Positions 30,315-39,096 of a DNA stretch of 64,000 nucleotides are shown here, piece after piece; position 1 is the first letter of the stretch; every line of letters begins with the position of its first letter. The notes under the pieces were generated by a model. That model was not told where the DNA came from, did not search any database, and saw nothing but the letters and a program-made list of their open reading frames with translations. Source of the DNA: Nocardioides pantholopis (GTDB lineage Bacteria > Actinomycetota > Actinomycetes > Propionibacteriales > Nocardioidaceae); the NCBI RefSeq assembly GCF_003710085.1, contig NZ_CP033324.1, forward strand, positions 3,225,501 through 3,289,500, written 5' to 3'. The position numbers and the translations under genes were made by a program.

Positions 30315-31559
30315 ATGACCAGCAGCCCTCCCGATGCACCCACCGAGCCCGACGGCGGGCCCCGGGTCTCCCGCGACGACGTCCGCGACCTGGGTCGCCT
30401 GCGTCGCAGCACCACCGACCGCCGGGTCGCCGGCGTCGCCGGCGGGCTCGGTCGGCACCTGGACGTCGACCCCGTCGTGCTTCGGGTCGCGCTGGTCGTG
30501 CTGATCTTCTTCGGCGGGGCCGGCCTGATCGTGTACGCCGGCTGCTGGCTGCTGGTGCCCGAGGACGACGGCCGCCCGCCGATCGTGCCGCTCGACGAGC
30601 GCAGCCGCACCGTCGCGCTGGTCATCGTGGGGACCGTCGCCGGGCTGAGCCTGCTCGGCGACACCCTCGGCGGCTGGGGCTACCCCTGGCCGCTGGCGCT
30701 GCTGGCAGTGGTCGCGGCCGTGGCGCTGACCCGGCGCAAGCCGCCCGCGCCGGTCTACGGCCCCCCGGCCCCGGGCTACGGGCCACCCGCCCCCGGCTAC
30801 GGGCCACCTGCCCCGGGGTACGGGCCCCCGGCCCCCGGGGCCCCCGGCTACGGACCGGCCCAGCCCGGCCCCGTCGCGCCGGCCCCCCGCAACCCCCGGC
30901 GCTGTGGCCCGCTGCTCTTCTGGGCCGCCCTCGCCCTGTCCCTCCTCGGGCTCGGCGTGCTGGGTCTGCTCGACGGCACGGGCACCGAGGTCGCCGAGGG
31001 CGCCTATCCCGCCGTCGTCGTGGCCGTCTGCGGCGTGCTCCTGGTCGTCGGGGCCTTCTACGGCCGGGCCGGCGGGCTGATCCTGGTCGGGCTCCTGGCG
31101 GCGTTCGCGATGGCCGCCGACACCGCCGTGGACCAGGTCGAGCAGCGCTCGGTCCTGGAGACCCCGCAGACCGCTGCGGAGGTCGAGAGCGGCTACGAGA
31201 TCCGCTCCGGCGAGCTGGTCCTGGACCTCTCGCAGGTCGCGGACCCGGCGGAGCTCGCGGGTCGCCGGGTGCGCGTCGAGGCCGGGATCGGCCAGCTCGA
31301 GGTGATCGTGCCGGCCGGGCTCGCCGTCCGGGCGGAGGGCGAGGTCGGGATCGGCAACGTGCGCCTCTTCGGCGAGGACAACGGCGGCTTCGGTGTCAGC
31401 AGCGGGGCCGGCCTCGACGGCACCGATTCCTCGATCACCGGCGCCCTCGTGATCGAGGCCGACCTCGGCATCGGCGAGGTGCGGGTGCGCCAGGCGGCCC
31501 CGGCGGCCCCGGAGAGCCCGGAGAGCCCGGAAGCACAGAGCAAGGAGATCGCCCGATGA
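30315..31559 (+). CDS. PspC-domain membrane protein with toast-rack (LiaF-like) C-terminus
   Basis: The 414-residue protein starts with a PspC domain (about 30-75: STTDRRVAGVAGGLGRHLDV, then the helix IVYAGCWLLVPEDD). Two helices follow, then a low-complexity linker of tandem GYGPPAP units (about 146-178). Three to four more helices come next. The soluble C-terminal domain (about 300-400) reads VRVEAGIGQLEVIVPAGLAV and later EADLGIGEVRVRQ. That repeated G-IG-x-(V/L) pattern is typical of toast-rack/LiaF-type beta domains. The tail is a short Glu/Ser/Pro repeat. It probably monitors or stabilises the membrane together with the divergent PspC-kinase system. The start is the ATG at 30315; the stop overlaps the next ATG by 4 nt. 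Confidence 0.88.
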   Translation: MTSSPPDAPTEPDGGPRVSRDDVRDLGRLRRSTTDRRVAGVAGGLGRHLDVDPVVLRVALVVLIFFGGAGLIVYAGCWLLVPEDDGRPPIVPLDERSRTVALVIVGTVAGLSLLGDTLGGWGYPWPLALLAVVAAVALTRRKPPAPVYGPPAPGYGPPAPGYGPPAPGYGPPAPGAPGYGPAQPGPVAPAPRNPRRCGPLLFWAALALSLLGLGVLGLLDGTGTEVAEGAYPAVVVAVCGVLLVVGAFYGRAGGLILVGLLAAFAMAADTAVDQVEQRSVLETPQTAAEVESGYEIRSGELVLDLSQVADPAELAGRRVRVEAGIGQLEVIVPAGLAVRAEGEVGIGNVRLFGEDNGGFGVSSGAGLDGTDSSITGALVIEADLGIGEVRVRQAAPAAPESPESPEAQSKEIAR

Positions 31560-31807
31560 GCACCGACCCCTTCCGCCGGCTGCCGGCCGGCCGGCACCCG
31601 GTCAACGTCGCCCACCTGGTGCTGGGGGTGGCCCTGCTCGGCCTGGTCGGCATCTGGGGACTGGTCCAGGGCGACGTGGTGAGCCTCGGCTCCGTCCGCT
31701 GGCTGATGCCGCTGCCGTGGGTGCTCGCGGGTCTCGCCGGCCTGCTCGCCACCACGCTCGGCGGGCGGCGCGAGGCCCGGAAGGACGACCGGCCCCGGGC
31801 CGAGTGA
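31556..31807 (+). CDS. Small two-helix membrane protein
   Basis: This 83-residue protein overlaps the stop of the PspC/toast-rack gene by ATGA (31556-31559), so it is made with it. Two hydrophobic segments are visible: VNVAHLVLGVALLGLVGIWG and WLMPLPWVLAGLAGLLATTL. They are separated by a short loop, and the C-terminus is strongly charged (GRREARKDDRPRAE). Small partners of this kind are common next to PspC genes in actinobacteria. A role as an accessory envelope-stress component is inferred from position only. Confidence 0.8.
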   Translation: MSTDPFRRLPAGRHPVNVAHLVLGVALLGLVGIWGLVQGDVVSLGSVRWLMPLPWVLAGLAGLLATTLGGRREARKDDRPRAE

Positions 31808-31811
31808 CGGC

Positions 31812-32831
31812 TCAGGTCCGGCGCCCGTGGGCCCGGACCGCGTCGAGGACCAGGTCGGGGTGGTCGGTGATGATCCCGTCGACCCCGGCGTCGAGCAGGG
31901 TCCCGACGGCAGCCCGGTGGTCCCCCAGCACGGCCGGGTCGTCCCCACGCCGGTGCTCGAGCGGAAGGAACGCGTTCTCCGCACGCAGCGTCCAGGCGTG
32001 CACTGTCAGCCGGCGCCGGTGGGCCTGGTGGACCAGCCGGGTGGGCGCGCCGAGCCGGCCTCCGGCTGTGCGCGGCAGCACCAGCCGCTGGTGCACGCCG
32101 ACCCCCTCGGCGTACGCCGCCACCGCGTCCAGCGCCGCGGGACCCACGTCGTCCCCGACGTCGAGCAGCCGCACCAGCGGCAGTGTCGTGCGCGCCGCGA
32201 GCCGGCGCAGGACGCCGGGGTCGAAGGACATCAGCGTGACCCCGGAGCGGGGCCGGTCGAGCCCGTGTCGGGCCAGGTCGGCCAGCAGCGGATCCTCCAG
32301 CGGCAGCCCCAGGCCGGCGAAGTACGCCGGGTCCTTGAGCTCGACCAGCACCCCGACCGCCCGGCGGTGCCGGGCCGACTCCTCGCCCAGGACGGCCAGC
32401 ACCTCCGCGAACGTCGGCACGCCCGCGGCGGACCGGTCCGGGCGCGGGGCCCGCAGGCCCGGCAGCCGCTCCCGCGCGGTCAGCGTCCGGACCTGGTCGA
32501 GGGTCAGGTCCTCGGTGAACCAGCCGGTCACCGGGCGACCGCCGATCACCTTGGTCGTGCGCAGCGGCGCCAGCGCGGCGTGCTCGGCGACGTCGGTGCT
32601 GCGGCTCAGCTCGCTCTCGTGGCGCACCACCAGGACGCCGTCGGCGGTCGGCACCAGGTCGAGCTCGACGGCGTCCGCGCCCATCGCGACAGCCGTGCGG
32701 TAGGCGTCGAGAGTGTGCTCGCGGCGGTATCCGCTCGCGCCCCGGTGCGCGACGACCGCCGGCGTGACCACGAGCCGGGGAGCCGGAGCAGCGGGCCGGA
32801 GCGGGGGGCGGAGCGAGGGGAGGAGGCTCAC
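31812..32831 (-). CDS. Glycerophosphodiester phosphodiesterase family protein
   Basis: It hydrolyses glycerophosphodiesters from lipid turnover to glycerol-3-phosphate and an alcohol. The 339-residue TIM barrel shows the catalytic and metal-binding residues in VVAHRGASGYRREHT and ELDLVPTADGVLVVRHE. The second catalytic His is in the latter, and GIITDHPDL closes the barrel. No signal peptide is evident, so it is probably cytoplasmic. A short Pro/Ala/Arg-rich N-terminus precedes the barrel. The start is a GTG at 32829-32831 with GAGG near it. It converges with the small membrane protein gene (4 nt apart). Confidence 0.9.
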   Translation of the reverse strand: MSLLPSLRPPLRPAAPAPRLVVTPAVVAHRGASGYRREHTLDAYRTAVAMGADAVELDLVPTADGVLVVRHESELSRSTDVAEHAALAPLRTTKVIGGRPVTGWFTEDLTLDQVRTLTARERLPGLRAPRPDRSAAGVPTFAEVLAVLGEESARHRRAVGVLVELKDPAYFAGLGLPLEDPLLADLARHGLDRPRSGVTLMSFDPGVLRRLAARTTLPLVRLLDVGDDVGPAALDAVAAYAEGVGVHQRLVLPRTAGGRLGAPTRLVHQAHRRRLTVHAWTLRAENAFLPLEHRRGDDPAVLGDHRAAVGTLLDAGVDGIITDHPDLVLDAVRAHGRRT

Positions 32832-32890
32832 GGTCCGGTTCTGCCAGGTCGGCGTGTCGGCGGGGTGGCCGCGCCGCGCGCGGCGGATGA

Positions 32891-33466
32891 ATGGCAGATG
32901 ATGAGCCGGTGGACCTGCCCGCCTTCCCGTCGCTGACCTCGCTGCCCGCGCTCGAGCGCACCGACCTGCTCGCCGCCCCCGTCGCAGCTGCGCTCGCCGC
33001 CTGGCCGCACGGAGACCGGGTCGCGGTCGTCGAGATCGACCCGGCCCTGGCCGACACCGCGGCGATGACCGAGGCGTACGCCGTACCGCTGGACGCGAGC
33101 GCGAACTGCGTAGTCGTCTCCGGGCGTCGCGACGGCGAGGAGCGGGTCGCCGCGTGCGTGGTGCGGGCCGACACCCGGGCCGACGTCAACAACCGCGTCA
33201 AGCGGCTGCTGCACGTCCGGAAGGCCTCGTTCCTGCCGACGGAGCGCGCCGTCGCCGAGTCCGAGATGGAGTACGGCGGGATCACGCCGATCGGGCTGCC
33301 CGCCCCGTGGCGGGTGCTGGTCGACGCCCGGGTGCTCGCTGCCGACGTCGCGGTCCTGGGCTCCGGCCTGCGCCGCTCCAAGCTGCTGGTCCCCGGCGCG
33401 CTGGTCGGCGACCTGCCGGGCGCCGAGGTGGTGGCGGACCTCGCCCTGGCCCTCGACCTCGGCTGA
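32891..33466 (+). CDS. YbaK/EbsC-like aminoacyl-tRNA deacylase
   Basis: The 191-residue cytoplasmic protein has the YbaK/ProRS-editing fold. This fold removes wrongly attached amino acids from tRNA, for example Ala or Cys from tRNAPro. Characteristic segments are NCVVVSGRR, the basic RVKRLLHVRKASF, and the conserved Gly/Pro loop YGGITPIGLP. The gene could start at the ATG at 32891 or at a GTG at 32909 (VDLPAFPS); neither has a strong ribosome-binding site. It is divergent from the phosphodiesterase gene. Its exact tRNA substrate is not deducible. Confidence 0.85.
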   Translation: MADDEPVDLPAFPSLTSLPALERTDLLAAPVAAALAAWPHGDRVAVVEIDPALADTAAMTEAYAVPLDASANCVVVSGRRDGEERVAACVVRADTRADVNNRVKRLLHVRKASFLPTERAVAESEMEYGGITPIGLPAPWRVLVDARVLAADVAVLGSGLRRSKLLVPGALVGDLPGAEVVADLALALDLG

Positions 33467-33527
33467 GGACTTCGCGTGCGGCGATAACGATTGGATCGCG
33501 GCTCGGTCCGGTCCGTAACGTGGGCGG

Positions 33528-35333
33528 GTGCGCCAACTTCCCCTCGCCCACCCAGGCACCGCCGACCACCGGTCGCCGGGCCGGTTCCTGTGGTGGCTGG
33601 CCCTCGGGCAGTGGCGCAGCCTGGTCATGGGCATGCTCTTCGGCGTCGTCTGGATGAGCAGCCAGGCGGTGATGCCCGCCGTGATCGGCCGGGCCATCGA
33701 CCAGGGCGTGGCGGACCGGGACCGGGACGCGCTGCTCGGCTACGCCGCGGTGATGCTGGCCATCGGCCTGATCCAGGCGGCGAGCGGCATCATGCGGCAC
33801 CGGTTCGCGGTCACGAACTGGCTGGTCACGGCGTACCGCACCGTGCAGCTGGTGGGGCGGCACAGCGTCCACCTGGGCGGGACCCTGCCGCGCAAGGTCT
33901 CCACCGGTGAGGTCGTCGCGATCGGCACCAGCGACCTGAGCCACCTGGGCGGCGTCATGGACGTCGCCGCCCGGTTCGCCGGCGCGGTCGCCTCGTTCGT
34001 CCTGGTCGCGGTGATCCTGCTCCAGACCTCGGTGCCGCTCGGGCTGCTGGTGCTGATCGGCGTGCCCACGCTGATGCTGCTGGTCGGGCCGCTGCTCGCC
34101 CCGCTGCAGCGGCGCAGCACCCACCAGCGGGAGCTGATGGGGACGCTGGCCAACACCGCCAGCGACATCGTCAGCGGGCTGCGGGTGCTGCGCGGCATCG
34201 GCGGCGAGCAGGTCTTCCACGACCGCTACGTCCGCCAGTCGCAGACCACCCGGCGGGCCGGCGTGGAGGTCGCCCGGGTCCAGTCCGTGATCGAGGCGCT
34301 CCAGGTCTTCCTGCCCGGGTTCTTCGTGGTCGTGGTGATCTGGCTGGGCGCCCGGTACGCCGTGGAGGGTCGGATCAGCCCCGGCGAGCTGGTCTCGTTC
34401 TACGGCTACGCGGCCTTCCTGATGATCCCGCTGCGGACCGCCACCGAGTTCGCCAACAAGTTCGTCCGGGCCCAGGTGGCCGCCCGCCGGGTGGTCCGGG
34501 TCCTGGCGATCGCCCCCGACCACACCGACCCTGCGGTCCCCGTCCCCTCCCCCGCACCCGGCGGCGAGCTCGCCGACCGGCGCAGCGGCCTGCGGGTGCG
34601 GCCGGGCACCCTGCTGGCGGTGGTCAGCGAGCGGCCCGACGAGTCCTCGGCGCTGGCCGACCGGCTGGGCATGTGCGCCGCCGAGGTCGACCGCGACGTC
34701 ACGCTCGGCGGCGTACCCCTCCCGGACCTGGCCCGGTCCGAGGTGCGCAGCCGGATCGTGGTCTCGGACACCGCCTCGGTGCTGTTCTCCGGGCGGCTGG
34801 CCGACCGGCTGGACGTGACCGGCGCCGCCGACCCGGACCGAGTGGCCCGGGCCCTGGACACGGCCTCCGCCGATGACATCCTGCTCGCCCTGCCCGGGGG
34901 CCTGGACGCCCAGGTGGCCGAGCGGGGCCGCAGCTTCTCGGGTGGCCAGCGCCAGCGGCTGGTCCTGGCGCGGGCCCTGACCAGCGACCCGGAGGTGCTG
35001 GTGCTGGTCGAGCCGACCTCGGCCGTCGACGCCCACACCGAGGCGCGGATCGCGGCCCGGCTGCGCGGGCACCGCGCCGGCCGGACGACCGTCGTGAGCA
35101 CCTCCAGCCCGCTGCTGCTCGACGCCGTCGACGAGGTCGCGTTCCTGCGCGACGGCGTCGTGGTCGCCACCGGCCGGCACGCCGACCTGCTGGACGGGTG
35201 CCCGGAGTACCGCGCCGTCGTCGTCCGCGAGACCGGGGAGCCCAGCGAGCCCGGCGAGCCAAGCGGGCACAGCGAGCCCGGCGAGCCCGGTGAGCCCAGC
35301 GGACACAGCGAGCCCGAAGGAGCACGCGCGTGA
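33528..35333 (+). CDS. ABC exporter subunit A with degenerate ATP-binding motif
   Basis: This is a half-transporter of 601 residues: six-helix membrane domain (about 20-325), then an ATPase domain. The ATPase domain lacks a usable Walker A; where GxxGxGKS/T belongs (near residue 366) it reads AVVSERPDESSAL. Walker B is also changed, VLVLVEPTSAVD, with Val for the metal-binding Asp. The signature is intact and strong: FSGGQRQRLVLARAL (near 470). Its partner, encoded next with a 4-nt overlap, has the opposite pattern, so together they form one working ATP site. The C-terminus ends in tandem Gly-Glu-Pro-Ser units with GHSEP repeats. The GTG at 33528 starts it. Substrate unknown. Confidence 0.88.
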   Translation: MRQLPLAHPGTADHRSPGRFLWWLALGQWRSLVMGMLFGVVWMSSQAVMPAVIGRAIDQGVADRDRDALLGYAAVMLAIGLIQAASGIMRHRFAVTNWLVTAYRTVQLVGRHSVHLGGTLPRKVSTGEVVAIGTSDLSHLGGVMDVAARFAGAVASFVLVAVILLQTSVPLGLLVLIGVPTLMLLVGPLLAPLQRRSTHQRELMGTLANTASDIVSGLRVLRGIGGEQVFHDRYVRQSQTTRRAGVEVARVQSVIEALQVFLPGFFVVVVIWLGARYAVEGRISPGELVSFYGYAAFLMIPLRTATEFANKFVRAQVAARRVVRVLAIAPDHTDPAVPVPSPAPGGELADRRSGLRVRPGTLLAVVSERPDESSALADRLGMCAAEVDRDVTLGGVPLPDLARSEVRSRIVVSDTASVLFSGRLADRLDVTGAADPDRVARALDTASADDILLALPGGLDAQVAERGRSFSGGQRQRLVLARALTSDPEVLVLVEPTSAVDAHTEARIAARLRGHRAGRTTVVSTSSPLLLDAVDEVAFLRDGVVVATGRHADLLDGCPEYRAVVVRETGEPSEPGEPSGHSEPGEPGEPSGHSEPEGARA

Positions 35334-37087
35334 GCGCCACCACCGCACTGCCGGTCGCCGACGGCCGCGCCCTGCGCTCGTACGCCGCCAGCCTGGCCCG
35401 CCGGCACCCGCGGCTGCTGCTGGGGGCGCTCTCGCTGCACGTACTGGCCGCGCTGGCCGCGCTCGCCGCCCCCCGGCTCCTCGGCGACCTGGTCGAGGCC
35501 GCCGAGCAGGGCACCACCGTCGGGCACGTCGACCGGGTGGTCGCCCTGCTGGCCGGCTTCCTGGTGCTGCAGACAGTGCTGACCCGCTACGCCCGCTACC
35601 TCAGTCAGGTGCTCGGCGAGCAGGTGCTCGCGGAGCTGCGCGAGGACTTCGTCGGCAACACCCTGGCCCTGCCGGTCGGCGTGGTGGAGTCGGCCGGCTC
35701 GGGTGACCTGCTCACCCGGACCTCCCGCGACGTCGACCAGCTCGGCTGGTCGGTGCGCTGGGCGCTGCCGGAGTGGACGATCGCGGTCGTCACCGCGGTC
35801 ATCACGCTGGCCGCCGCGATCAGCGTCGGCTGGTGGGTGGCGCTGCCGTGCCTGCTCGGCCTGCCGCCGCTGGTGGCCGGGCTGCGGTGGTACCTGGCCC
35901 GGGCCAAGGACGGCTACCTGCGCGAGAGCGCGTCGTACTCGCAGATCAACGCGACGCTGACCGAGACCGTCGAGGGCGCCCGCACCGTCGAGGCCCTGGG
36001 GCTCCAGCAGGAGCGGATCCGCTCGATCGACGACGACATCGCGGCCTCCTACGCCGCGGAGCGGTACACGCTGCGGCTGCGCACGGTCTTCTTCCCCAGC
36101 ATGGAGCTGTCCTACCTGGTGCCGACGGTGGCCACGCTGCTGCTCGGCGGCTACCTCAACACCCAGGGGCAGGCGTCGCTCGGCGACGTGACCACTGCCG
36201 TGCTCTACGTGCAGATGCTGATCGACCCCGTCGACCGGATCGTCTCGATCCTCGACGAGCTCCAGCTGGGCGCGGCCTCGCTGGCCCGCCTGCTCGGCGT
36301 CGCCCACGTCCCCGACGACCGCGAGGTCAGCGGCCGGATCCCCGACGGCGAGCAGGTGGAGGCCACCGACGTGCGGTTCTCCTACAGCGAGGGCCGGGAC
36401 GTGCTGCACGGCATCGACCTCGCGGTCGGCGTCGGCGAGCGGGTCGCGATGGTCGGGCCCTCCGGGGCCGGGAAGTCCACCCTGGGCCGGCTGCTGGCCG
36501 GCATCCACCCGCCCCGGACCGGGTCGGTCACGGTGGGCGGGGTCCCCCTCGTCGAGCTGCCGCTGGACGACCTGCGCGGCCACGTCGCGCTGGTGACCCA
36601 GGAGCACCACGTCTTCGCGGGGACGCTGCGCGAGAACCTGGTGCTGGCCCGGCCCGGCGCCTCCGACGACGCGGTCCGCGAGGCGCTCGAAGCCGTCGAC
36701 GCCCTGCCCTGGGTGGCGGCCCTGCCGCAGGGGCTGGACGAGGTCGTCGGCTCCGGGGGCCGGTCGCTGACCGCGCCCCAGGCCCAGCAGATCGCCCTGG
36801 CGCGGCTGGTGCTCGCCGACCCGCACACGCTGGTCCTCGACGAGGCGACCTCGCTGATCGACCCGCGCGCGGCCCGGCACCTGGAGCGCTCGCTGGCCGC
36901 CGTGCTCGAGGGCCGCACGGTGATCGCGATCGCGCACCGGCTCTTCTCCGCCCACGACGCGGACCGGGTGGCTGTCGTCGAGGACGGCCGGATCACCGAG
37001 CTCGGCTCGCACGACGAGCTGGTCGCGGCCGGCGGCTCCTATGCAGCCCTCTGGGAGAGCTGGCACGGCCGCGGCTCCGACGGATGA
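35330..37087 (+). CDS. ABC exporter subunit B, intact Walker A but degenerate signature
   Basis: This half-transporter has 585 residues and pairs with subunit A (GTGA overlap at 35330-35333). The membrane domain spans about 25-315. The ATPase domain has a normal Walker A (GPSGAGKST near 376), Walker B (TLVLDEATSLID near 500) and switch His (AIAHRL near 534). The LSGGQ signature is replaced by LTAPQAQQIALAR near 480. In the head-to-tail dimer its Walker A faces the intact signature of subunit A. This complementary asymmetry is the known plan of TM287/288-like heterodimers. A strong palindromic terminator lies 4 nt after the stop. Confidence 0.9.
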   Translation: MSATTALPVADGRALRSYAASLARRHPRLLLGALSLHVLAALAALAAPRLLGDLVEAAEQGTTVGHVDRVVALLAGFLVLQTVLTRYARYLSQVLGEQVLAELREDFVGNTLALPVGVVESAGSGDLLTRTSRDVDQLGWSVRWALPEWTIAVVTAVITLAAAISVGWWVALPCLLGLPPLVAGLRWYLARAKDGYLRESASYSQINATLTETVEGARTVEALGLQQERIRSIDDDIAASYAAERYTLRLRTVFFPSMELSYLVPTVATLLLGGYLNTQGQASLGDVTTAVLYVQMLIDPVDRIVSILDELQLGAASLARLLGVAHVPDDREVSGRIPDGEQVEATDVRFSYSEGRDVLHGIDLAVGVGERVAMVGPSGAGKSTLGRLLAGIHPPRTGSVTVGGVPLVELPLDDLRGHVALVTQEHHVFAGTLRENLVLARPGASDDAVREALEAVDALPWVAALPQGLDEVVGSGGRSLTAPQAQQIALARLVLADPHTLVLDEATSLIDPRAARHLERSLAAVLEGRTVIAIAHRLFSAHDADRVAVVEDGRITELGSHDELVAAGGSYAALWESWHGRGSDG

Positions 37088-37090
37088 TGC

Positions 37091-37138
37091 GGTCGTGTGC
37101 CCCTGGACGCGCCATGGCGCGTCCAGGGGCACACGACC
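37091..37138. terminator. Perfect 48-nt palindrome, bidirectional terminator
   Basis: Both 24-nt arms match exactly around a CCATGG centre, with no unpaired loop beyond the few bases needed to turn. It sits between the ABC subunit B stop (37087) and the npdG stop (37154), the right place to end both convergent transcripts. Confidence 0.8.
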
Positions 37139-37153
37139 CGGTGAGCGGAGCGC

Positions 37154-37840
37154 TCAGCGCTCGATGCCCTCCAGACCGCTGATCCGGAGACCGGAGTTGA
37201 CCTTGTACTTGCGGTTGACCGAGATCAGCACTGCTGTCAACGGCTCGAGCACCCGGGCCAGGCGGAGCTTGCCGGCGTCGATGCCGCGGCGGCTGGTCAC
37301 CGCGACGGCGAGGTCCTGGGCGACCTGCTTGGCCTCGACGACGTCCCCGACCACGAGGACGTCCTCGTCGAGGTAGTCGTACTCGCCCCACAGGTGGACA
37401 GCCGAGACGTTGTGGAAGGCCCCGACCACGGTGGCCTCCGGCGCCAGCTGCTGGGCGTGCTCGGCCGCGGAGCCCTCGCCCGCGTCGACCACCGCGCCGT
37501 GCGCGCCGCGCTTGTCGAAGGCGAGCGGGTTCACGCAGGAGATGACTGTCTTGCCGGCCAGGTCCAGCGAGCCGACCAGCTCGTCGTGCCCGTCCCACGG
37601 CACCGCCAGCAGGACGACGTCCGCCTGGGCGACTGCCTCAGCGTTCGCGGCGCCCGAGACCGCGCCGGCGCCGTCGACACCGGTGAGCCGCGCGGCCACC
37701 TCCTCGGCGACCGGGACGGCCTTCTCGGCCGAGCGCGAGCCGAGCACCACCGTGTGCCCGTGGCGGGCGAAGCGGTATCCGAGCCCCTTGCCCTGCGGGC
37801 CGGTGCCACCGATCACGGCGATCGTGTACGACGTCAACAT
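37154..37840 (-). CDS. npdG: NADPH-dependent F420 reductase
   Basis: It passes hydride between NADPH and coenzyme F420 in the cytosol and so supplies reduced F420 for F420-dependent enzymes, including the one encoded divergently. The 228-residue protein starts TIAVIGGTGPQGKGLGYRFA, a Rossmann motif. The next strand ends in VVLGSRSAEKA, which reads the NADP phosphate. VVLLAVPWDGH and VISCVNPLAFDKRG are conserved in the family. The ATG at 37838-37840 has GAGGAG 4 nt upstream. The promoter region is shared with the F420 oxidoreductase and contains a palindromic operator. Confidence 0.93.
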   Translation of the reverse strand: MLTSYTIAVIGGTGPQGKGLGYRFARHGHTVVLGSRSAEKAVPVAEEVAARLTGVDGAGAVSGAANAEAVAQADVVLLAVPWDGHDELVGSLDLAGKTVISCVNPLAFDKRGAHGAVVDAGEGSAAEHAQQLAPEATVVGAFHNVSAVHLWGEYDYLDEDVLVVGDVVEAKQVAQDLAVAVTSRRGIDAGKLRLARVLEPLTAVLISVNRKYKVNSGLRISGLEGIER

Positions 37841-37951
37841 GCGCTCCTCTGGGTGGTTCCGGGAGCCGGCGACGGGTCGGCCGGCTCCGGCGATGATCGC
37901 ACCGGACCCCTCGGCGCCAGCCACGCGGCCACCATCCGGGCGCCCTGTTAT

Positions 37952-37972
37952 CGTGACAAAAGCACTGTCACG
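37952..37972. promoter_or_regulatory. Palindromic operator between npdG and the F420-dependent oxidoreductase gene
   Basis: A 21-nt site with half-sites CGTGACAAAA and CACTGTCACG around one central base; 7 of 10 pairs are symmetric. It matches the fully symmetric site at 41255-41275 (TGTGACAGTG / CACTGTCACA). Spacing and symmetry suit a TetR-family repressor. It lies 25 nt before the oxidoreductase start and 112 nt from npdG, so it could control both. Confidence 0.65.
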
Positions 37973-37996
37973 GTCGTTGCGCTCGAGAGGGAACCC

Positions 37997-39025
37997 ATGA
38001 AGCTGTCGATGCCCCTGGTCTACGCCGGGAACCCCCGCGAGACCGCCGACCAGGTGGCCGGGCTCGAGAAGGCCGGCCTCGACACGATCTGGGTCGCGGA
38101 GCCGTACGGCTTCGACGCCCCGACCCTGATGGGCTACCTCGCCGCGAAGACCGAGACCGTCGAGATCGGCGCCGGCATCCTCAACGTCTACTCCCGCACC
38201 CCCGGCGCGCTGCTGCAGACCGCGGCGGGGCTCGACAACGTCTCGGGCGGCCGGGCCGTGATCGGCCTCGGTGCCTCCGGCCCCCAGGTCATCGAGGGCT
38301 TCCACGGCCTGCCCTACGACAAGCCGCTGGGCCGCACCCGCGAGGTCATCGAGATCATCCGGATGGGGCTGCGCCGCGACCCGCTGATCCACGACGGCAT
38401 CTACCAGCTGCCGCTGCCCGCGGACCGGGGCCTGGGCCTCGGCAAGCCGCTGAAGCTGCTGAACCGGCCCGAGCGCCCGGTGGTCCCGCTCTGGGTCGCG
38501 GCCCTGGGCGCCAAGAACGTCGCGATGACCGCCGAGGTCGCCGACGGCTGGCTGCCGTTCCTCTTCCACCCCGAGAAGGCGGCCGACGTGTGGGGCGACG
38601 CGCTGGCCCAGGGCGCGGCCAAGCGCTCCCCCGAGCTCGGCCCCCTCGAGATCAGCGCCGGCGGCCTGGTCGCCATCGGCGAGGACGTCAAGGGGATGCT
38701 CGACCTGATGCGCCCCATGTACGCGCTCTACGTCGGCGGCATGGGCGCGCGCGGCAAGAACTTCTACAACGAGCTCGCCTGCCAGTACGGCTACGAGCAG
38801 GAGGCCCGGGAGATCCAGGACCTCTACCTCGACGGCCACAAGCGCGAGGCCGAGGCCAAGGTCCCGCTCGAGTGGCTCGAGGCCGGCAACCTGGTGGGCC
38901 CCGCGTCCTACGTCCAGGAGCGGATCGCCGCCTTCCGGGCGGCCGGCGTGACCAGCCTCTCGGTGACGCCCGCCTCGGCCGACCCGGCGGCGACCATCGC
39001 CCAGATCAAGGAATGGGTGTCCTAG
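37997..39025 (+). CDS. LLM-class F420-dependent oxidoreductase
   Basis: This 342-residue luciferase-like TIM-barrel enzyme most likely uses reduced or oxidised F420. It opens with KLSMPLVYAGNPRETADQV. It has VEIGAGILNVYSRTPGALLQ, and GRAVIGLGASGPQVIEGFHG, the phosphate-binding segment usual in F420-type members. ALGAKNVAMTAEVADGWLP is the second shared block. The oxidised substrate is not deducible. The ATG at 37997 follows GAGAGGGA. The divergent npdG gene makes F420H2 available, and the shared operator suggests joint control with the acyl-CoA dehydrogenase at 41311, hence possibly lipid or acyl-chain metabolism. Confidence 0.9.
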   Translation: MKLSMPLVYAGNPRETADQVAGLEKAGLDTIWVAEPYGFDAPTLMGYLAAKTETVEIGAGILNVYSRTPGALLQTAAGLDNVSGGRAVIGLGASGPQVIEGFHGLPYDKPLGRTREVIEIIRMGLRRDPLIHDGIYQLPLPADRGLGLGKPLKLLNRPERPVVPLWVAALGAKNVAMTAEVADGWLPFLFHPEKAADVWGDALAQGAAKRSPELGPLEISAGGLVAIGEDVKGMLDLMRPMYALYVGGMGARGKNFYNELACQYGYEQEAREIQDLYLDGHKREAEAKVPLEWLEAGNLVGPASYVQERIAAFRAAGVTSLSVTPASADPAATIAQIKEWVS

Positions 39026-39096
39026 CCCCGCGTCCCCGAACCGGGCACCCCGGTTGTTAGGTTCTTCCTGCCTCGACTCGGAGGGAGGGCTCCCGC

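Noticed and set aside
30752..30850. Regular repeats that might be a CRISPR or minisatellite
   Set aside because: They are in-frame codons for GYGPPAP units in the PspC protein, with no unique spacers.
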